Source of the DNA: CAVTZP01 sp963739245
Lineage (GTDB): Bacteria > Chloroflexota > Dehalococcoidia > Dehalococcoidales > BS750m-G39
DNA: 64,000 nucleotides
Assembly: GCA_963739245.1 (NCBI GenBank)
Contig: CAVTZP010000005.1
Coordinates: 1 to 64,000, forward strand
Direction of reading: 5' to 3'
Below, in pieces: positions 42,790 to 52,120 of this stretch. The position numbers and the translations under genes are program-made. The notes under the pieces are model-generated. The model did not search any database and was not told the DNA's origin. It saw nothing but the letters and a program-made list of their open reading frames with translations. Numbering within the stretch: position 1 is the stretch's first letter; each line of letters begins with the position of its first letter.

Positions 42790-43767
42790 TCAGTGCTTGG
42801 TAGCTAATTGCAACAGGGAACGGTAAGTTCGGGTCTTGCGTATAGAGCCCATAATACCTTGCGGTGCCAGTAACATTATGCCGACCAATATTACGCCCTG
42901 TATTATCAGGCTGATTTCAGCGTATCTGGATAGTAGAAAGTACAAAAAGACAACGATAATCGTTCCAACAACCGGTCCCTCTTCAATGCCTTCCCCCCCT
43001 ATGACAGTAGCGAGCATTATGGTGATTAGCCACCGTATACTGAAGGCGCTCGTTGGCTCTATAAATCCTTGGTAAATGTAGAAGATTGTCCCCGCTATTC
43101 CAATTACAAAGGCGGCAATGACAAAGGAGTACAGCTTTAAGTTGAAAACATTTATCCCAGAACTGGCCGCAGTGCTATCATTATCACGGATTGCCGCCAA
43201 CCCTGATCCCAGTTTTGAACGCAAGATATATCGCATAAGGAAAATTGATGCAATCGCAATAGCCAGAGCCAACCAATAAACCTGCGCGTGTGAAACCTCA
43301 GTCACACCGAGCACCGTATAGCCCCTACCCCGGCCATCCAGCAGCCCTCCAACAGGTCTCCAAAGCAAAAACACAACCCTCAATATTTCAGGTACAACTA
43401 GTGTCCCAATAGCGAAATAGATACCTTTCATCCTAAAGACAGGAATAGATATGAGTATAGCAAATAGTGCCGCTACTATCCCTCCAGCAATTATTCCAAC
43501 ATAATAAGGCAAACCAAGCCATGTCATTATTGTCATGGTGTACCCTGCCAGCCCAATAAAAGCTGCCGGGCACAGGCATATCAGACCACTATAACCAGCC
43601 AGCAGATTCCACATATTTGCCATAGCTAGGTATATAAAGAAGAGAAAGAGGTAAAGGAGCCAAACGCGGGGCACCCCTATTATTGGAAACAGTGCCAGCA
43701 CCACTACGACCGCTATTAACGGTGTTAATCCCCCCCGCAGTCGAGGAATGCTAACTTTCATGTTCAT
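42790..43767 (-). CDS. Branched-chain amino acid-type ABC transporter permease (LivM)
   Basis: About 325 residues with eight to ten membrane segments and the LivM landmarks: AMANMWNLLAGYSGLICLCPAA, ISIPVFRMKGIYFAIGTLV, LRSKLGSGLAAIRDNDSTAASSGI and the cytoplasmic EEGPVVGTI. I choose ATG 43767, right after the livH stop; an upstream TTG at 43779 would overlap it. It pairs with the LivH-like permease. Substrate may be an amide, urea, aromatic acid or amino acid; the family is broad. Confidence 0.9.
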   Translation of the reverse strand: MNMKVSIPRLRGGLTPLIAVVVVLALFPIIGVPRVWLLYLFLFFIYLAMANMWNLLAGYSGLICLCPAAFIGLAGYTMTIMTWLGLPYYVGIIAGGIVAALFAILISIPVFRMKGIYFAIGTLVVPEILRVVFLLWRPVGGLLDGRGRGYTVLGVTEVSHAQVYWLALAIAIASIFLMRYILRSKLGSGLAAIRDNDSTAASSGINVFNLKLYSFVIAAFVIGIAGTIFYIYQGFIEPTSAFSIRWLITIMLATVIGGEGIEEGPVVGTIIVVFLYFLLSRYAEISLIIQGVILVGIMLLAPQGIMGSIRKTRTYRSLLQLATKH

Positions 43768-43768
43768 C

Positions 43769-44641
43769 CTAACGGCCAAATATACCTCGTGGTATCACGG
43801 CTAACACTACCAGCACCATGGTGTAAGCAACCAGCATCTGAGCGGCAACTCCAAAGAAATATCCACCAAGGGTTTGGGCTAAGCCAAAGGCTATACCCCC
43901 TACAAATGTCCCCACTATGCTACCCAAACCTCCTAATACAACAACACCGAGGGCAATGATCAGGAAAGGCATGCCTGATATCGGGGTAAAGGGAAAAGTC
44001 AATCCCAGGAACACGCCAGCTATAGCCGCCGATGCCATGGCGATAGCGAAGGTGAAGGCATACACCTGGTCGGTATTTATCCCCATCAGATGGGCTGCTT
44101 TCCTATCTTGGGCGGCGGCCCTTATAGCCCTGCCTAGATATGTTCTCCTCAGGAATTCACGGATAAAAAGCATTACTACTATGGCGACGATAAAATCCAG
44201 CAGATACGTTAGCGGGAAACGAATTGGTCCGGCACTAAGATTGCCAAGGGCGTAAGGTGTTGTCAAACCTTGGGGGAACGGAGTCCAGATAAGTTGGCAT
44301 GTGTTTTGCAAGATTACAGAAATCCCAAAAGCCAATATCAATGCAGCGTCCATTGATATTCTAAAGGCTCGGTTCAGGAGATATTTTTGAATAGCGAAAC
44401 CGATGCCAAACAACAGGGGCATACCTATGATTAAGCTCAGAATAGGGTCTATCCCGATAACGGTCATGGCAGTATAACCAAAGTAGCTGCCCAATATGAC
44501 CAGGTCTCCGTGGGCGACGTTTACCTCCTTCACCACCCCGAAAACCAGTGAAAGACCTAGGGCAGTTACCGCGTATAATCCGCCCAACAGAATACCCAGC
44601 ACTACAGGCGCAGCTAAATCAGCTATCATTGTCCTAATCAA
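43769..44641 (-). CDS. Branched-chain amino acid-type ABC transporter permease (LivH)
   Basis: The 290-residue polytopic protein has the LivH features ILLGGLYAVTALGLSLVFGV, VNVAHGDLVILGSYF, LGRAIRAAAQDRKAAHLMGI (EAA-like loop to the ATPases) and VLGGLGSIVGTFVGG. It follows the LivF gene by 2 bases, so translation is coupled. It forms the membrane channel with the LivM-like protein. Confidence 0.92.
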   Translation of the reverse strand: MIRTMIADLAAPVVLGILLGGLYAVTALGLSLVFGVVKEVNVAHGDLVILGSYFGYTAMTVIGIDPILSLIIGMPLLFGIGFAIQKYLLNRAFRISMDAALILAFGISVILQNTCQLIWTPFPQGLTTPYALGNLSAGPIRFPLTYLLDFIVAIVVMLFIREFLRRTYLGRAIRAAAQDRKAAHLMGINTDQVYAFTFAIAMASAAIAGVFLGLTFPFTPISGMPFLIIALGVVVLGGLGSIVGTFVGGIAFGLAQTLGGYFFGVAAQMLVAYTMVLVVLAVIPRGIFGR

Positions 44642-44643
44642 CC

Positions 44644-45363
44644 TCAGGCACCAAAGTAGGCTTTTTTAACTTTTTCCTCCTCCCTCAGTTCTGCTACGTT
44701 GCCGCTTAAAACAACACGCCCTGCTTCCATTATGTAGGCTCTGCCCGCTTCGGTGAGGCTTCGCCTTACATTCTGTTCGACAAATAAAATAGTAATGCCC
44801 CTTTCTCTAATTTCCCTCAAAACTTTATACAATTCATTAACTAATATGGGGGCAAGGCCGAGAGACATTTCATCAAGGAGCATAAGTTTGGGGTCTGACA
44901 TTAAGCCCCGCCCTATCGCTAACATCTGTTGCTCCCCCCCGCTTAGTGTTTTAGCCAGTTGAGCCTTCCTCTCTTCCAGTACCGGGAAGAGTTGGTAAAC
45001 CCTTTGCAGATTTTGTGCTCTCTTAGACCTTGCCTGACGGTTATACGAACCTATTATTAGATTCTCTAAAACGCTCAGGTCGGCGAAAATCCTTCTTCCT
45101 TCTGGAACTTGGGAGATGCCAAGGCCAACTATCTCGAAAGGTTCCAATGCAGAGATATTCTTGTTCTCAAATTCAATACTGCCCTTAGCCGGATGTACTA
45201 AGCCCGATATTGTGTCCAGCAGGGTGGATTTACCGGATCCATTGGCGCCAATAATAGCGACAATTTCCCCCGGTTTAACTGACAATGATACATCCCACAG
45301 GGCTTGGAAGCTCCCATGAAATGCATCTATATGGCTAACTTTCAACAATGTTTCTTCAGGCAT
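44644..45363 (-). CDS. ABC transporter ATP-binding protein (LivF)
   Basis: From ATG 45363 (MPEETLLKVSHIDAFHGSFQ) the protein has 239 residues, the family norm; a longer frame to 45444 overlaps LivG and is rejected. Walker A GANGSGKST, the LivF-specific GISQVPEGRRIFADLSVLENL, an intact signature LSGGEQQMLAIGRGL and Walker B LMLLDEMSLGL are present. It energises the transporter with LivG. Confidence 0.92.
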   Translation of the reverse strand: MPEETLLKVSHIDAFHGSFQALWDVSLSVKPGEIVAIIGANGSGKSTLLDTISGLVHPAKGSIEFENKNISALEPFEIVGLGISQVPEGRRIFADLSVLENLIIGSYNRQARSKRAQNLQRVYQLFPVLEERKAQLAKTLSGGEQQMLAIGRGLMSDPKLMLLDEMSLGLAPILVNELYKVLREIRERGITILFVEQNVRRSLTEAGRAYIMEAGRVVLSGNVAELREEEKVKKAYFGA

Positions 45364-45415
45364 TTCTTGGCTATATTTTCCTATTTTACTTCGCCGCCAA
45401 ATAACATCCCCCCAT

Positions 45416-46141
45416 TTATACCGATTTACCCAAGTAGGCTTCAATTACCTTTCTATCTTCCATTACTTCGTTCGGTGAGCCTTCGGCGATTTTCATGCCC
45501 TTATCCATCACTATGATCCTATCAACTGCCTTCGTCATTACTCTCATAACATGTTCGATCAATATATATGTTATGCCCATTTCGCATACCCGTTGTAGGA
45601 TCTCTAGTATCTGTGGGATTTCCTCTTCGGTTAAACCCGCGGCCACTTCATCAAGCAGCAGTAGTGTTGGACCGGTGGCTAGGGCTCTAGCTAATTCGAG
45701 CCTTTTCAGAGTTATCGATGCCAAATCTCTAGCGAATACATCCTTCTTTTCTGAAAGATCAGCAATATCAAGTATTTTGTGAGCCTCGCTTTCAGCGGCA
45801 GCTTTCCCCAAGCCTCTTCCATACTCTGCCGCTACCACGATGTTCTGCAGAGCCGTTAAATTGACAAAAGGCTGGGGAATTTGATAAGTTCTAGTAATTC
45901 CAAGGTGGCAAATTCTATGCGGGGCCCGACCCGTGATGTCATGCCCTTTAAACTTTATTGTTCCAGAGTCTGGCTTGTATTCACCAGATATGATATTTAA
46001 TAGGGTGGACTTGCCAGCACCGTTTGGGCCCATCAAACCTAGAGCTTCACCCGCCCGAACATCAAAATTCATGTCTCTAACCGCCGTCACCCCTCCGAAA
46101 TGCTTATTCATATCTACCACTGAAAGAATCGGTGCTTCCAT
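45416..46141 (-). CDS. ABC transporter ATP-binding protein (LivG) with altered signature motif
   Basis: I start at ATG 46141 after GGGTGGTG; 241 residues. Walker A GPNGAGKST, the LivG segment GITRTYQIPQPFVNLTALQNI and Walker B LLLLDEVAAGLTEEE are clear. The signature loop reads DLASITLKRLELARAL where LivG proteins normally have a Gly-Gln pair (YGxQRRLE), and the DEP after Walker B is DEV. ATP hydrolysis in a LivFG dimer could then depend on one composite site. It may still function, as the other elements are intact. Confidence 0.88.
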   Translation of the reverse strand: MEAPILSVVDMNKHFGGVTAVRDMNFDVRAGEALGLMGPNGAGKSTLLNIISGEYKPDSGTIKFKGHDITGRAPHRICHLGITRTYQIPQPFVNLTALQNIVVAAEYGRGLGKAAAESEAHKILDIADLSEKKDVFARDLASITLKRLELARALATGPTLLLLDEVAAGLTEEEIPQILEILQRVCEMGITYILIEHVMRVMTKAVDRIIVMDKGMKIAEGSPNEVMEDRKVIEAYLGKSV

Positions 46142-46238
46142 GTCACCACCCTTTTTCTCCTTGTCTGGCTTCCTCCCTTGCATCAAGCAGGGCTTGGGTG
46201 TGTAGCCTAAGCCCTGCTTGATTTATTCATACCTTGGT

Positions 46239-47567
46239 TTAGTAAGGCATGGGGAATATGTACTTAGCCGTCGGCACCAAGAAGTCGTTAAGGGAAAAGA
46301 CTGTCGGCGCTTCCCATACCCATGGGTTATCAGTCTTCTGCCACTGGCCCCATGCCACTGGCCATCGCCAAAACTGCGTCCCTTTTTCAAACGTGGCACG
46401 CCCATTCATTGTCATCATATCGGTTTCACTTAAAGCTTTGCAAACTGCATCTGCATCAAGTGTGCCCGCTCTCTCAATGGCATTAAATAATATTTGCGCT
46501 TCCCCATATTCATAGCCTATACCCTGGGCCAATGGTTGCCCTGTCTTTTCATTAAACCTTTGAAAGAGCGATTCTGGGGTTGTGTCACCAATACCGACGC
46601 CTTTAACTTGTGGGTTCCAAAACTCTTCCATACCGACACCGTTCGGTAAGTCACCGCCCCAGCCCTTTACATCATTATAGTAACCTCCTGCCCTGGTAGC
46701 GGAAACGAACTTAGGCTCAAAACCCAGCGTATGACATTGCTTCCATAACATCCCGTAATGGGGCCCGGGACAATTGCCCCACATTATTTCACAGCCAGCT
46801 TTCATCCACTCCTTTATTAGGGGTGAGAAGTCAGTAGTATCCCCAGGAAATATGCCAAACTGCTCGTCGGCACCGTAACAATCATAACCTGCCTCTTTTG
46901 CCGCTCCAGTAAATGCCATGTACCAGGCTCTGCCGTCGGCGTCATCAAGCGCAAAGGCAGCCACTTTCTTGTTGGTCTGGCCAGCGTTAGCATCCAGCAC
47001 ACCCATCATTGTAGGCCACATCAGATATCCATCGTTGCCATACCGCCAGTCTCCCGGCTCAGGCGGGGTGGCTATAGCAAAACCAGCCCCAAAGGTGTAT
47101 TTCCATTCTGCCTTAGCTGACTCCTTCATACCCATCCAGGATTCAAAAGGACCGATTCCGATACAGGCTGGTATCTTATACTTGTCAGCTATCGTCGCTG
47201 TACCTTGGCGCATCGTTGGCACCTCAAAACCAGGCCCAATGAACTGTATCTTGTCGCTGAGAATCAGGTCTTCGGTAAGAGGCGCTACCTTATTCACGTC
47301 GCTCTCACAATCACGGGTTATCCATCTGACGGGTATTTTAGTTCCGTACTCTTTTACATATATTCCACCCTCATTGTTCATATCCTCGAAAGCCGCTTCC
47401 ACCCCAAATTTATTAATACCGAAAGTGGCATACATACCCGTGTAGGATACAACATCGCCTATGCGAATTTCTTTTGGAATTTCTGGTGATGCTGGTTTAG
47501 CGCAACCGCCGAAGATTAAGGCACCCGCCAGTGCCATCGACAATAGAATTGGAACAAACCGTTTCAC
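46239..47567 (-). CDS. ABC transporter substrate-binding lipoprotein (Liv/Peripla_BP_6 type)
   Basis: The 442-residue protein has a signal peptide with lipobox ALIFGGC (C22) and the type I fold of Liv-like binding proteins: IRIGDVVSYTGMYATFGINKFGVEAAFEDMN at the front, split here as IRIGDVVSYTG and AAFEDMNNEGG, and VAAFALDDADGRAWYMAF mid-protein. It is longer than LivJ (about 370) because of Trp- and Gly-rich inserts, such as EPGDWRYGNDGYLMWPTM. It is the first gene of the transporter set and faces the LysR gene. Confidence 0.9.
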   Translation of the reverse strand: MKRFVPILLSMALAGALIFGGCAKPASPEIPKEIRIGDVVSYTGMYATFGINKFGVEAAFEDMNNEGGIYVKEYGTKIPVRWITRDCESDVNKVAPLTEDLILSDKIQFIGPGFEVPTMRQGTATIADKYKIPACIGIGPFESWMGMKESAKAEWKYTFGAGFAIATPPEPGDWRYGNDGYLMWPTMMGVLDANAGQTNKKVAAFALDDADGRAWYMAFTGAAKEAGYDCYGADEQFGIFPGDTTDFSPLIKEWMKAGCEIMWGNCPGPHYGMLWKQCHTLGFEPKFVSATRAGGYYNDVKGWGGDLPNGVGMEEFWNPQVKGVGIGDTTPESLFQRFNEKTGQPLAQGIGYEYGEAQILFNAIERAGTLDADAVCKALSETDMMTMNGRATFEKGTQFWRWPVAWGQWQKTDNPWVWEAPTVFSLNDFLVPTAKYIFPMPY

Positions 47568-47686
47568 TGCTACCTTCCTCCTTTTTAAGATTTTAAGCTA
47601 TCCATTATCCAACTTACTTTCTTACATAGCGGTGCCTCCTTAAATAGTGTAGTCACAGTAACCCTTTTGTTAATTCACGCAGAAAT

Positions 47687-47714
47687 TATGATAATCCATA
47701 TATGATAATCCATA
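47687..47714. promoter_or_regulatory. Two tandem 14-bp repeats (TATGATAATCCATA), possible LysR site
   Basis: The unit is repeated exactly with no gap between the divergent binding-protein and LysR genes, where a LysR regulator would be expected to bind. Confidence 0.5.
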
Positions 47715-47836
47715 CAAGCAAGGGGTTTCAAGACAGAGTTAATTGTGATATTATAAGAATAGCTTATAATTCTACCGAGGAAATTGCGGCTCTCTGACTG
47801 GGAATGGTTATTTATTCTGAGGAGGGAAGCACTATA

Positions 47837-48763
47837 ATGAAAACTCCCAGTATAAACCTTCACCAATTGATTACATTCTATTTCGTCGCCAAAGAACAGA
47901 GTTTTACTGCAGCTTCTGGGGAGTTATCTTTGACCGAGGCAGCGGTCAGTCAGCAAGTTAGAGCTTTGGAAGTATCCGCCGGGGTGAAACTGGTCTATGT
48001 AAAAAAGAAAAGGGTTCATCTAACCGAAGCCGGGCAGATCCTCTTAGGATATGCTGAGGGAATATATAAGCAAGCGAAAAGCGCTGACATATTTTTGGAG
48101 GAAATGAGGGGGCATAGCCTTCGAGTAGGTGCGGCTGTTACTTTTTCCGGCATTGTTAGCTCGGCAGCAGCTCAACTCGAAAATCATTTCCCAAATACAA
48201 ACCTTAGCATACAGAATGGCCCTTCCTATAGGATCGTTAGTCAGCTTCTAGATCTGCAATATGATGTTGCTGTCGTGATAAGTGAGGATTATCAGACAGA
48301 TAAGCTTATAGCCACCAGGATATCAGAAGGAGAAAGACTTCTGCTTGTAGCCAGCTGGTCTACGTCTATCGGGGCGAGCGATTCACTGACCTTTGCCGAC
48401 TTATCTGATTACAAATTCATCCTTCCGCCACCTGGATCAGCAACTCGGCAGATCCTGCTAGACAGGTTTAAAGCCGACGGATTGGAGCTCTTAAACTTCT
48501 TAGAGGTAGACACAGGTTACCTGCACTATTCAAGGATGCTTGCGGAGATGGGGAAGGGCATTGCTTTGCTACCTGAGGCTGAGGCACGCAGTGCGGTTAG
48601 CGAGGAGAGGCTGAGGATACTCCACCTCACCAATGAGCTAAGTGTTGCAGTAGACGCTCTAGTCGTCAAGGATTCCCCTAGACATGAAATCGCTGAAGAA
48701 TTTATTGAATTGGTTAAGCAAGCTTTTGATGCCAGCCACACTGCTATTCGGTCACCATCTTGA
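47837..48763 (+). CDS. LysR-family transcriptional regulator
   Basis: From ATG 47837 (GGAGGG 9 bases upstream) the protein has 308 residues. The winged HTH covers about 5-63 (LHQLITFYFVAKEQSFTAAS, LTEAAVSQQVRALEV, LTEAGQILL), followed by a two-lobed effector domain with LRVGAAVTFSGIV at the first strand. It is divergent from the Liv-type transporter and SDR genes and is probably their activator, responding to the imported compound or a product. Confidence 0.9.
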   Translation: MKTPSINLHQLITFYFVAKEQSFTAASGELSLTEAAVSQQVRALEVSAGVKLVYVKKKRVHLTEAGQILLGYAEGIYKQAKSADIFLEEMRGHSLRVGAAVTFSGIVSSAAAQLENHFPNTNLSIQNGPSYRIVSQLLDLQYDVAVVISEDYQTDKLIATRISEGERLLLVASWSTSIGASDSLTFADLSDYKFILPPPGSATRQILLDRFKADGLELLNFLEVDTGYLHYSRMLAEMGKGIALLPEAEARSAVSEERLRILHLTNELSVAVDALVVKDSPRHEIAEEFIELVKQAFDASHTAIRSPS

Positions 48764-48836
48764 ACCAAGAACCAAGTTGAAATCATGCTCGACTTAAGCA
48801 TATTGTGCTAATCGCTCTATTAAATTCGACAATCCG

Positions 48837-49175
48837 TCAAAATGTTAAGGAGGCCCAACCATCCTTTATCAGCTGAGAGATTATTGGGCCGACGTACACA
48901 ACTTTTATTCCGGCTTTTTCAAGTAAATCTGTTATCTTCATTCTATCGGCACACCATCTGCATGCGATAACATCGATGCCAGCCCCACTCAACTCCTTCA
49001 GCTTTGCCTGAATTTCCATATCATGTGCAGCGAGTTTCTCCGATGGGCCAAAAACAATGAGTTTGACCTCGTCCATCCACTTATTTTTCACCGCGTTGAG
49101 CGGGTATACCAGCCCAACCTCTAAAGCCACTTCTCGGTCTCCGGTGCTCAGAAGTACAAAGAGTTTTGTTGCCAT
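48837..49175 (-). CDS. DsrE/DsrF-like small protein
   Basis: The 112-residue protein has the alpha/beta pattern of the DsrE family (KLFVLLSTGDREVALEVGLVYP, DEVKLIVFGPSEKLAA, GIDVIACRWCADRM). The cysteine in ACRWCADRM lies where sulfur-relay members carry one, but the match is loose. It is convergent with the LysR gene. Its role is unknown; families of this kind handle sulfur or act as small stress proteins. Confidence 0.68.
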   Translation of the reverse strand: MATKLFVLLSTGDREVALEVGLVYPLNAVKNKWMDEVKLIVFGPSEKLAAHDMEIQAKLKELSGAGIDVIACRWCADRMKITDLLEKAGIKVVYVGPIISQLIKDGWASLTF

Positions 49176-49378
49176 GATCAGTTCCTCCTTGTGTCAAGCC
49201 CGTTTAAGGCTGGATACTAAGCCATTAGCGGGAAATGCGCCTGGATTGAATACCCACCCGCTACCACTATTGAAAACAAATCTACCATCCTTTTGCACAT
49301 GCGTCAACAATACACTCGGCTAAGGGAACATAAAGCCAGAAGGTGTGATTTCTAGGCGTTGTGGAAATGCTGTCATGC

Positions 49379-50068
49379 TCAATCGAGATTTCGGTAGTTA
49401 CCCCTAAATGGTTCTTTGGGCTTGATGACGAGAGTTGGTTCGTGTATAAATTTTAGATCACTCACCCAACCACTCCATAGCGCCACACTCCCTATCAATG
49501 AGAGTGGTTTTTCTGCATATACTGGCTCTCTTGCATCCTGTAGTTTCGTCTCATGTCTGTAAAAGAAGTTCACCGCGGTCGCCGCGTCCATTAGGTGTAG
49601 CTCGCTATGAGCTGCTCCGGAAACAAAAGCTTCCCAGCAAAAAAGTACCGGCCGATGACCACGAGGGGGCCAGTCTTGCTGCCAATCCAGCGTGAAATCA
49701 CACTCACGGGATGATGACTCATATAAACTTCTTAAAATCCAGGCAGACTGGTGGATGCCTAGAGCGCAGACTGTCAGTCCTACCGGAGATGCGAATGAGC
49801 GATTGCCGTCTCCTTCGCGTCCTTTACTTAAGCCTTTCCAATCTTCAGGAACTGGAATGAACAAAGGTGCTTCAAATCCAAGAGCAATACTGCATCCTTG
49901 CCGAATGTCTGATTCCAATTGCTGAACCAGCTTGTCAATGTAGGAAGACACCTGAATGGCGCCATCCTCGGGATTCACTCTAGCCCACGCAAAGGATGGT
50001 AAACCCGTCTTTGCGGAACACCGGGTGGATCCAACGTCACATGCATATATTATTCGCTTTTGCCCCAT
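49379..50068 (-). CDS. DUF429-like, possible RNase H-fold protein
   Basis: The 229-residue protein starts with IIYACDVGST and has ALGFEAPLF and LMDAATAV, acidic positions spaced as in DUF429-type and other RNase H-fold proteins. VLFCWEAFVSGA is also typical. I cannot assign a function, and the family link is from pattern only. Start ATG 50068 has no strong ribosome-binding site. Confidence 0.55.
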   Translation of the reverse strand: MGQKRIIYACDVGSTRCSAKTGLPSFAWARVNPEDGAIQVSSYIDKLVQQLESDIRQGCSIALGFEAPLFIPVPEDWKGLSKGREGDGNRSFASPVGLTVCALGIHQSAWILRSLYESSSRECDFTLDWQQDWPPRGHRPVLFCWEAFVSGAAHSELHLMDAATAVNFFYRHETKLQDAREPVYAEKPLSLIGSVALWSGWVSDLKFIHEPTLVIKPKEPFRGNYRNLD

Positions 50069-50137
50069 CGGTCACAATTATAGCTCATGACCCAATCATC
50101 CAACAAATCATCTAATTGTGCAATAAATTGGACTTTC

Positions 50138-51382
50138 CATCGCTTTGTTACCTTAGTCAATATTCCTTGTTTTTGAGCGTGGTAACAGCTCCCCGGTTGA
50201 GTTTCATTTTAGGCTGTCTGGGTGCTCGGCAACTGTTTATCTAAGCTCTGCCTTCTTGCCTATCTCTCAGCGCTCAGTGCACTCCCAGCATAGGGATGAC
50301 CAAGCCTCTGTCAAGGTTACCTTACATTGACCTTACACGTAAGGTAATTACCAACCACATGTAAGGCCTTACACGTAAGGTTCCCTTTTCCCCTGTAGGG
50401 AGAGGGGGTAACCCCTCTAGTGTCAAGAGGGTGTGCTATACCGGGCAATGAGAGGGAAAAAACTCTGTCAGCCTCCTCTTTTGTTTTAGCCAATCGAGCT
50501 ACTCTTACTGCCTGTCTCGGGTCTGGGAAGTTCTCGCTCAAGCACCACTGTCAAGGTTACCTTACATTTACCTTACGTGTAAGGTAACCTTGCGCACACC
50601 TTGCACTTGAGGGTGAGTCTCCAAGCGCAAGGTCTTGCGCACAAGGTTCCTATTTCCCTAGTAAGGAGAGGGGGTAACCCCCTCTGGTCTGTATCTACCG
50701 AGTAAACGACCTAGGTATGCTCAGGTGTTACACTAAGCTGCTACACCAGGTACAGGTGCTACATAGTTGCTTAAAGCATTGGAGATGCGAAATGGCATGG
50801 GAAAAATAAAGTATTAAAGCTGTGCATTAAAGATAAGAAATGATCCAGTTATTGGTCAGAGTCAAGACCTTTAGTCTAGATTTTCAGGAGTAACAATATT
50901 GTCTTTTGTTGGAGTGGATGCCCAGCACCACTACATACACCACGCTACAAAGGCAAGGGTATGAAGTCCTAGACATAAGCCGAGTATCAATCTATGTAAA
51001 ACCCTATCCGTAGAAGTTACCCGATAGGTGGGATAGGAACAGCTATCTCGGTAATAGACTTCAGATAACACACCAGAGGGGGTTACCCCCTCTCCTTATA
51101 GGGGATATGACAACCTTACGAATAAGGCCTTACGCTTGGAGAGGAATCACCTTATGCGTAAGGTGTGCGTAAGGTAAGTAATTAACCTTACGTGTAAGGT
51201 AAACTTGGCAGAGGCTTTGTCACCCCTATACTGGGATTGTACTGAGCGCCGAGAGATAGGCAAGAAGGCAGAGCTTAAATAGACAGTTGCCGAGCACTCA
51301 GACAGCCTAAAATGAAACTCAACCGGGGAGCTGTTACCACGCTCAAAAACAAGGAATATTGACTAAGGTAACAAAGCGATGC
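50138..51382. mobile_element. Foldback-type element with long inverted arms and no transposase
   Basis: Bases from 50138 rightward match the reverse complement from 51382 leftward: about 205 bases near-identical at the ends, continuing in more diverged form to about 50696 and 51063. The left arm has an extra 230-base internal duplication (about 50345-50570). Arms carry several ACCTTACGTGTAAGGT-like palindromes. The centre (50697-51062) encodes nothing I can support. No target duplication is clear. Confidence 0.7.
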
Positions 51383-51498
51383 TTTGTTATCTAAGTTAAA
51401 GAGAGGAGCGCTAAATCAACTGTAAATAAAAACCCATTATCCGCACAACATGCATACCTGTGTCTGTACACTATTCATGTTTATGCCTATAGTGCTTC

Positions 51499-51741
51499 TT
51501 AGAAGTTCAGATCACCCCCAGATTCTGCGTCGTCAAACGAGAAGAATTCAGACAAAGTAATGTCTAGGGCTTTCGCTATTGCAGCGATATTTTTTAACGA
51601 TGGATTCCGTTCCCCTCTTTCGATACCACCCAAATAGGTCCGGTGCACACTCGCTTTGAATGCCAATTCTTCCTGAGACAAATCCCTTGCCAGTCTTAAC
51701 TTCCTCACCTTTTCTCCAAACTGCTTCTCTAGCGTCTTCAT
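51499..51741 (-). CDS. XRE-family helix-turn-helix regulator
   Basis: The 80-residue protein is a single Cro/CI-type HTH domain: FGEKVRKLRLARDLSQEELA, ASVHRTYLGGIERGERNPS and LKNIAAIAKALDITLSEFF. Such proteins often repress their own promoter. Two direct TACTATAAGT repeats lie 49-73 bases upstream, within a divergent promoter that faces the IS110 element. Confidence 0.87.
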   Translation of the reverse strand: MKTLEKQFGEKVRKLRLARDLSQEELAFKASVHRTYLGGIERGERNPSLKNIAAIAKALDITLSEFFSFDDAESGGDLNF

Positions 51742-51765
51742 TTACCATCTTACTTAGCCAAATAC

Positions 51766-51793
51766 TTGACTAAATCGTAGCTTAATGTATACT
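51766..51793 (+). promoter_or_regulatory. Rightward promoter into the IS110 leader
   Basis: TTGACT (51766-51771), 16-base spacer and TATACT (51788-51793). Transcription would begin near 51800 and enter the structured region before the transposase gene. Confidence 0.5.
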
Positions 51794-51814
51794 ATAAGTC
51801 TACATACTATAAGT
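51790..51814. promoter_or_regulatory. Direct repeats TACTATAAGT, probable XRE operator
   Basis: Two exact 10-base copies at 51790-51799 and 51805-51814, overlapping the -10 box and start of the rightward promoter. Confidence 0.5.
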
Positions 51815-51896
51815 AGCATCATCAGAGGGGAGAATCGAACAAGGACAACGTAAGGCTCGCATTTAAGATGATATATGCTATTTCCCCACTTAATTC

Positions 51897-52100
51897 ACGG
51901 GGTGGGCTGAGACCAAAGAGTTACATGGTTGATGCCTCCTTAATAAAAGCCTAATAGCTCTACAGAGGCGGCTCGTAGACCCGCAATAATCTTGGTCAAG
52001 ATACTGGGGCAGTGGGTGAGATCAAGTGATTGATTGGTCGGTATTTAGAGCCAGAGGCCCACCATCATGATGGTTACACTGCACAGATTGCCCACCCCGT
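51897..52100 (+). ncRNA. Candidate IS110 bridge-RNA region
   Basis: ACGGGGTGGG (51897-51906) is perfectly complementary to CCCACCCCGT (52091-52100), enclosing about 200 bases with further hairpins, including the palindrome ACCATCATGATGGT at about 52059-52072. It sits directly before an IS110-type transposase, where elements of this family encode their bridge RNA. Loop-to-target matches cannot be tested by eye. Confidence 0.45.
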
Positions 52101-52120
52101 AAACTCAAAGTAAGGAACGA

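Noticed and set aside
45364..45444. Longer LivF N-terminus
   Set aside because: It overlaps LivG and has no family likeness; ATG 45363 gives the normal start.
50317..50541. Protein of 74 residues on the minus strand
   Set aside because: The second half is translated from the palindromic repeats of the foldback element and the first half matches no family I know.
50131..51390. Target-site duplication around the foldback element
   Set aside because: CTTT occurs near both ends but not at matching distance, so it is not convincing.
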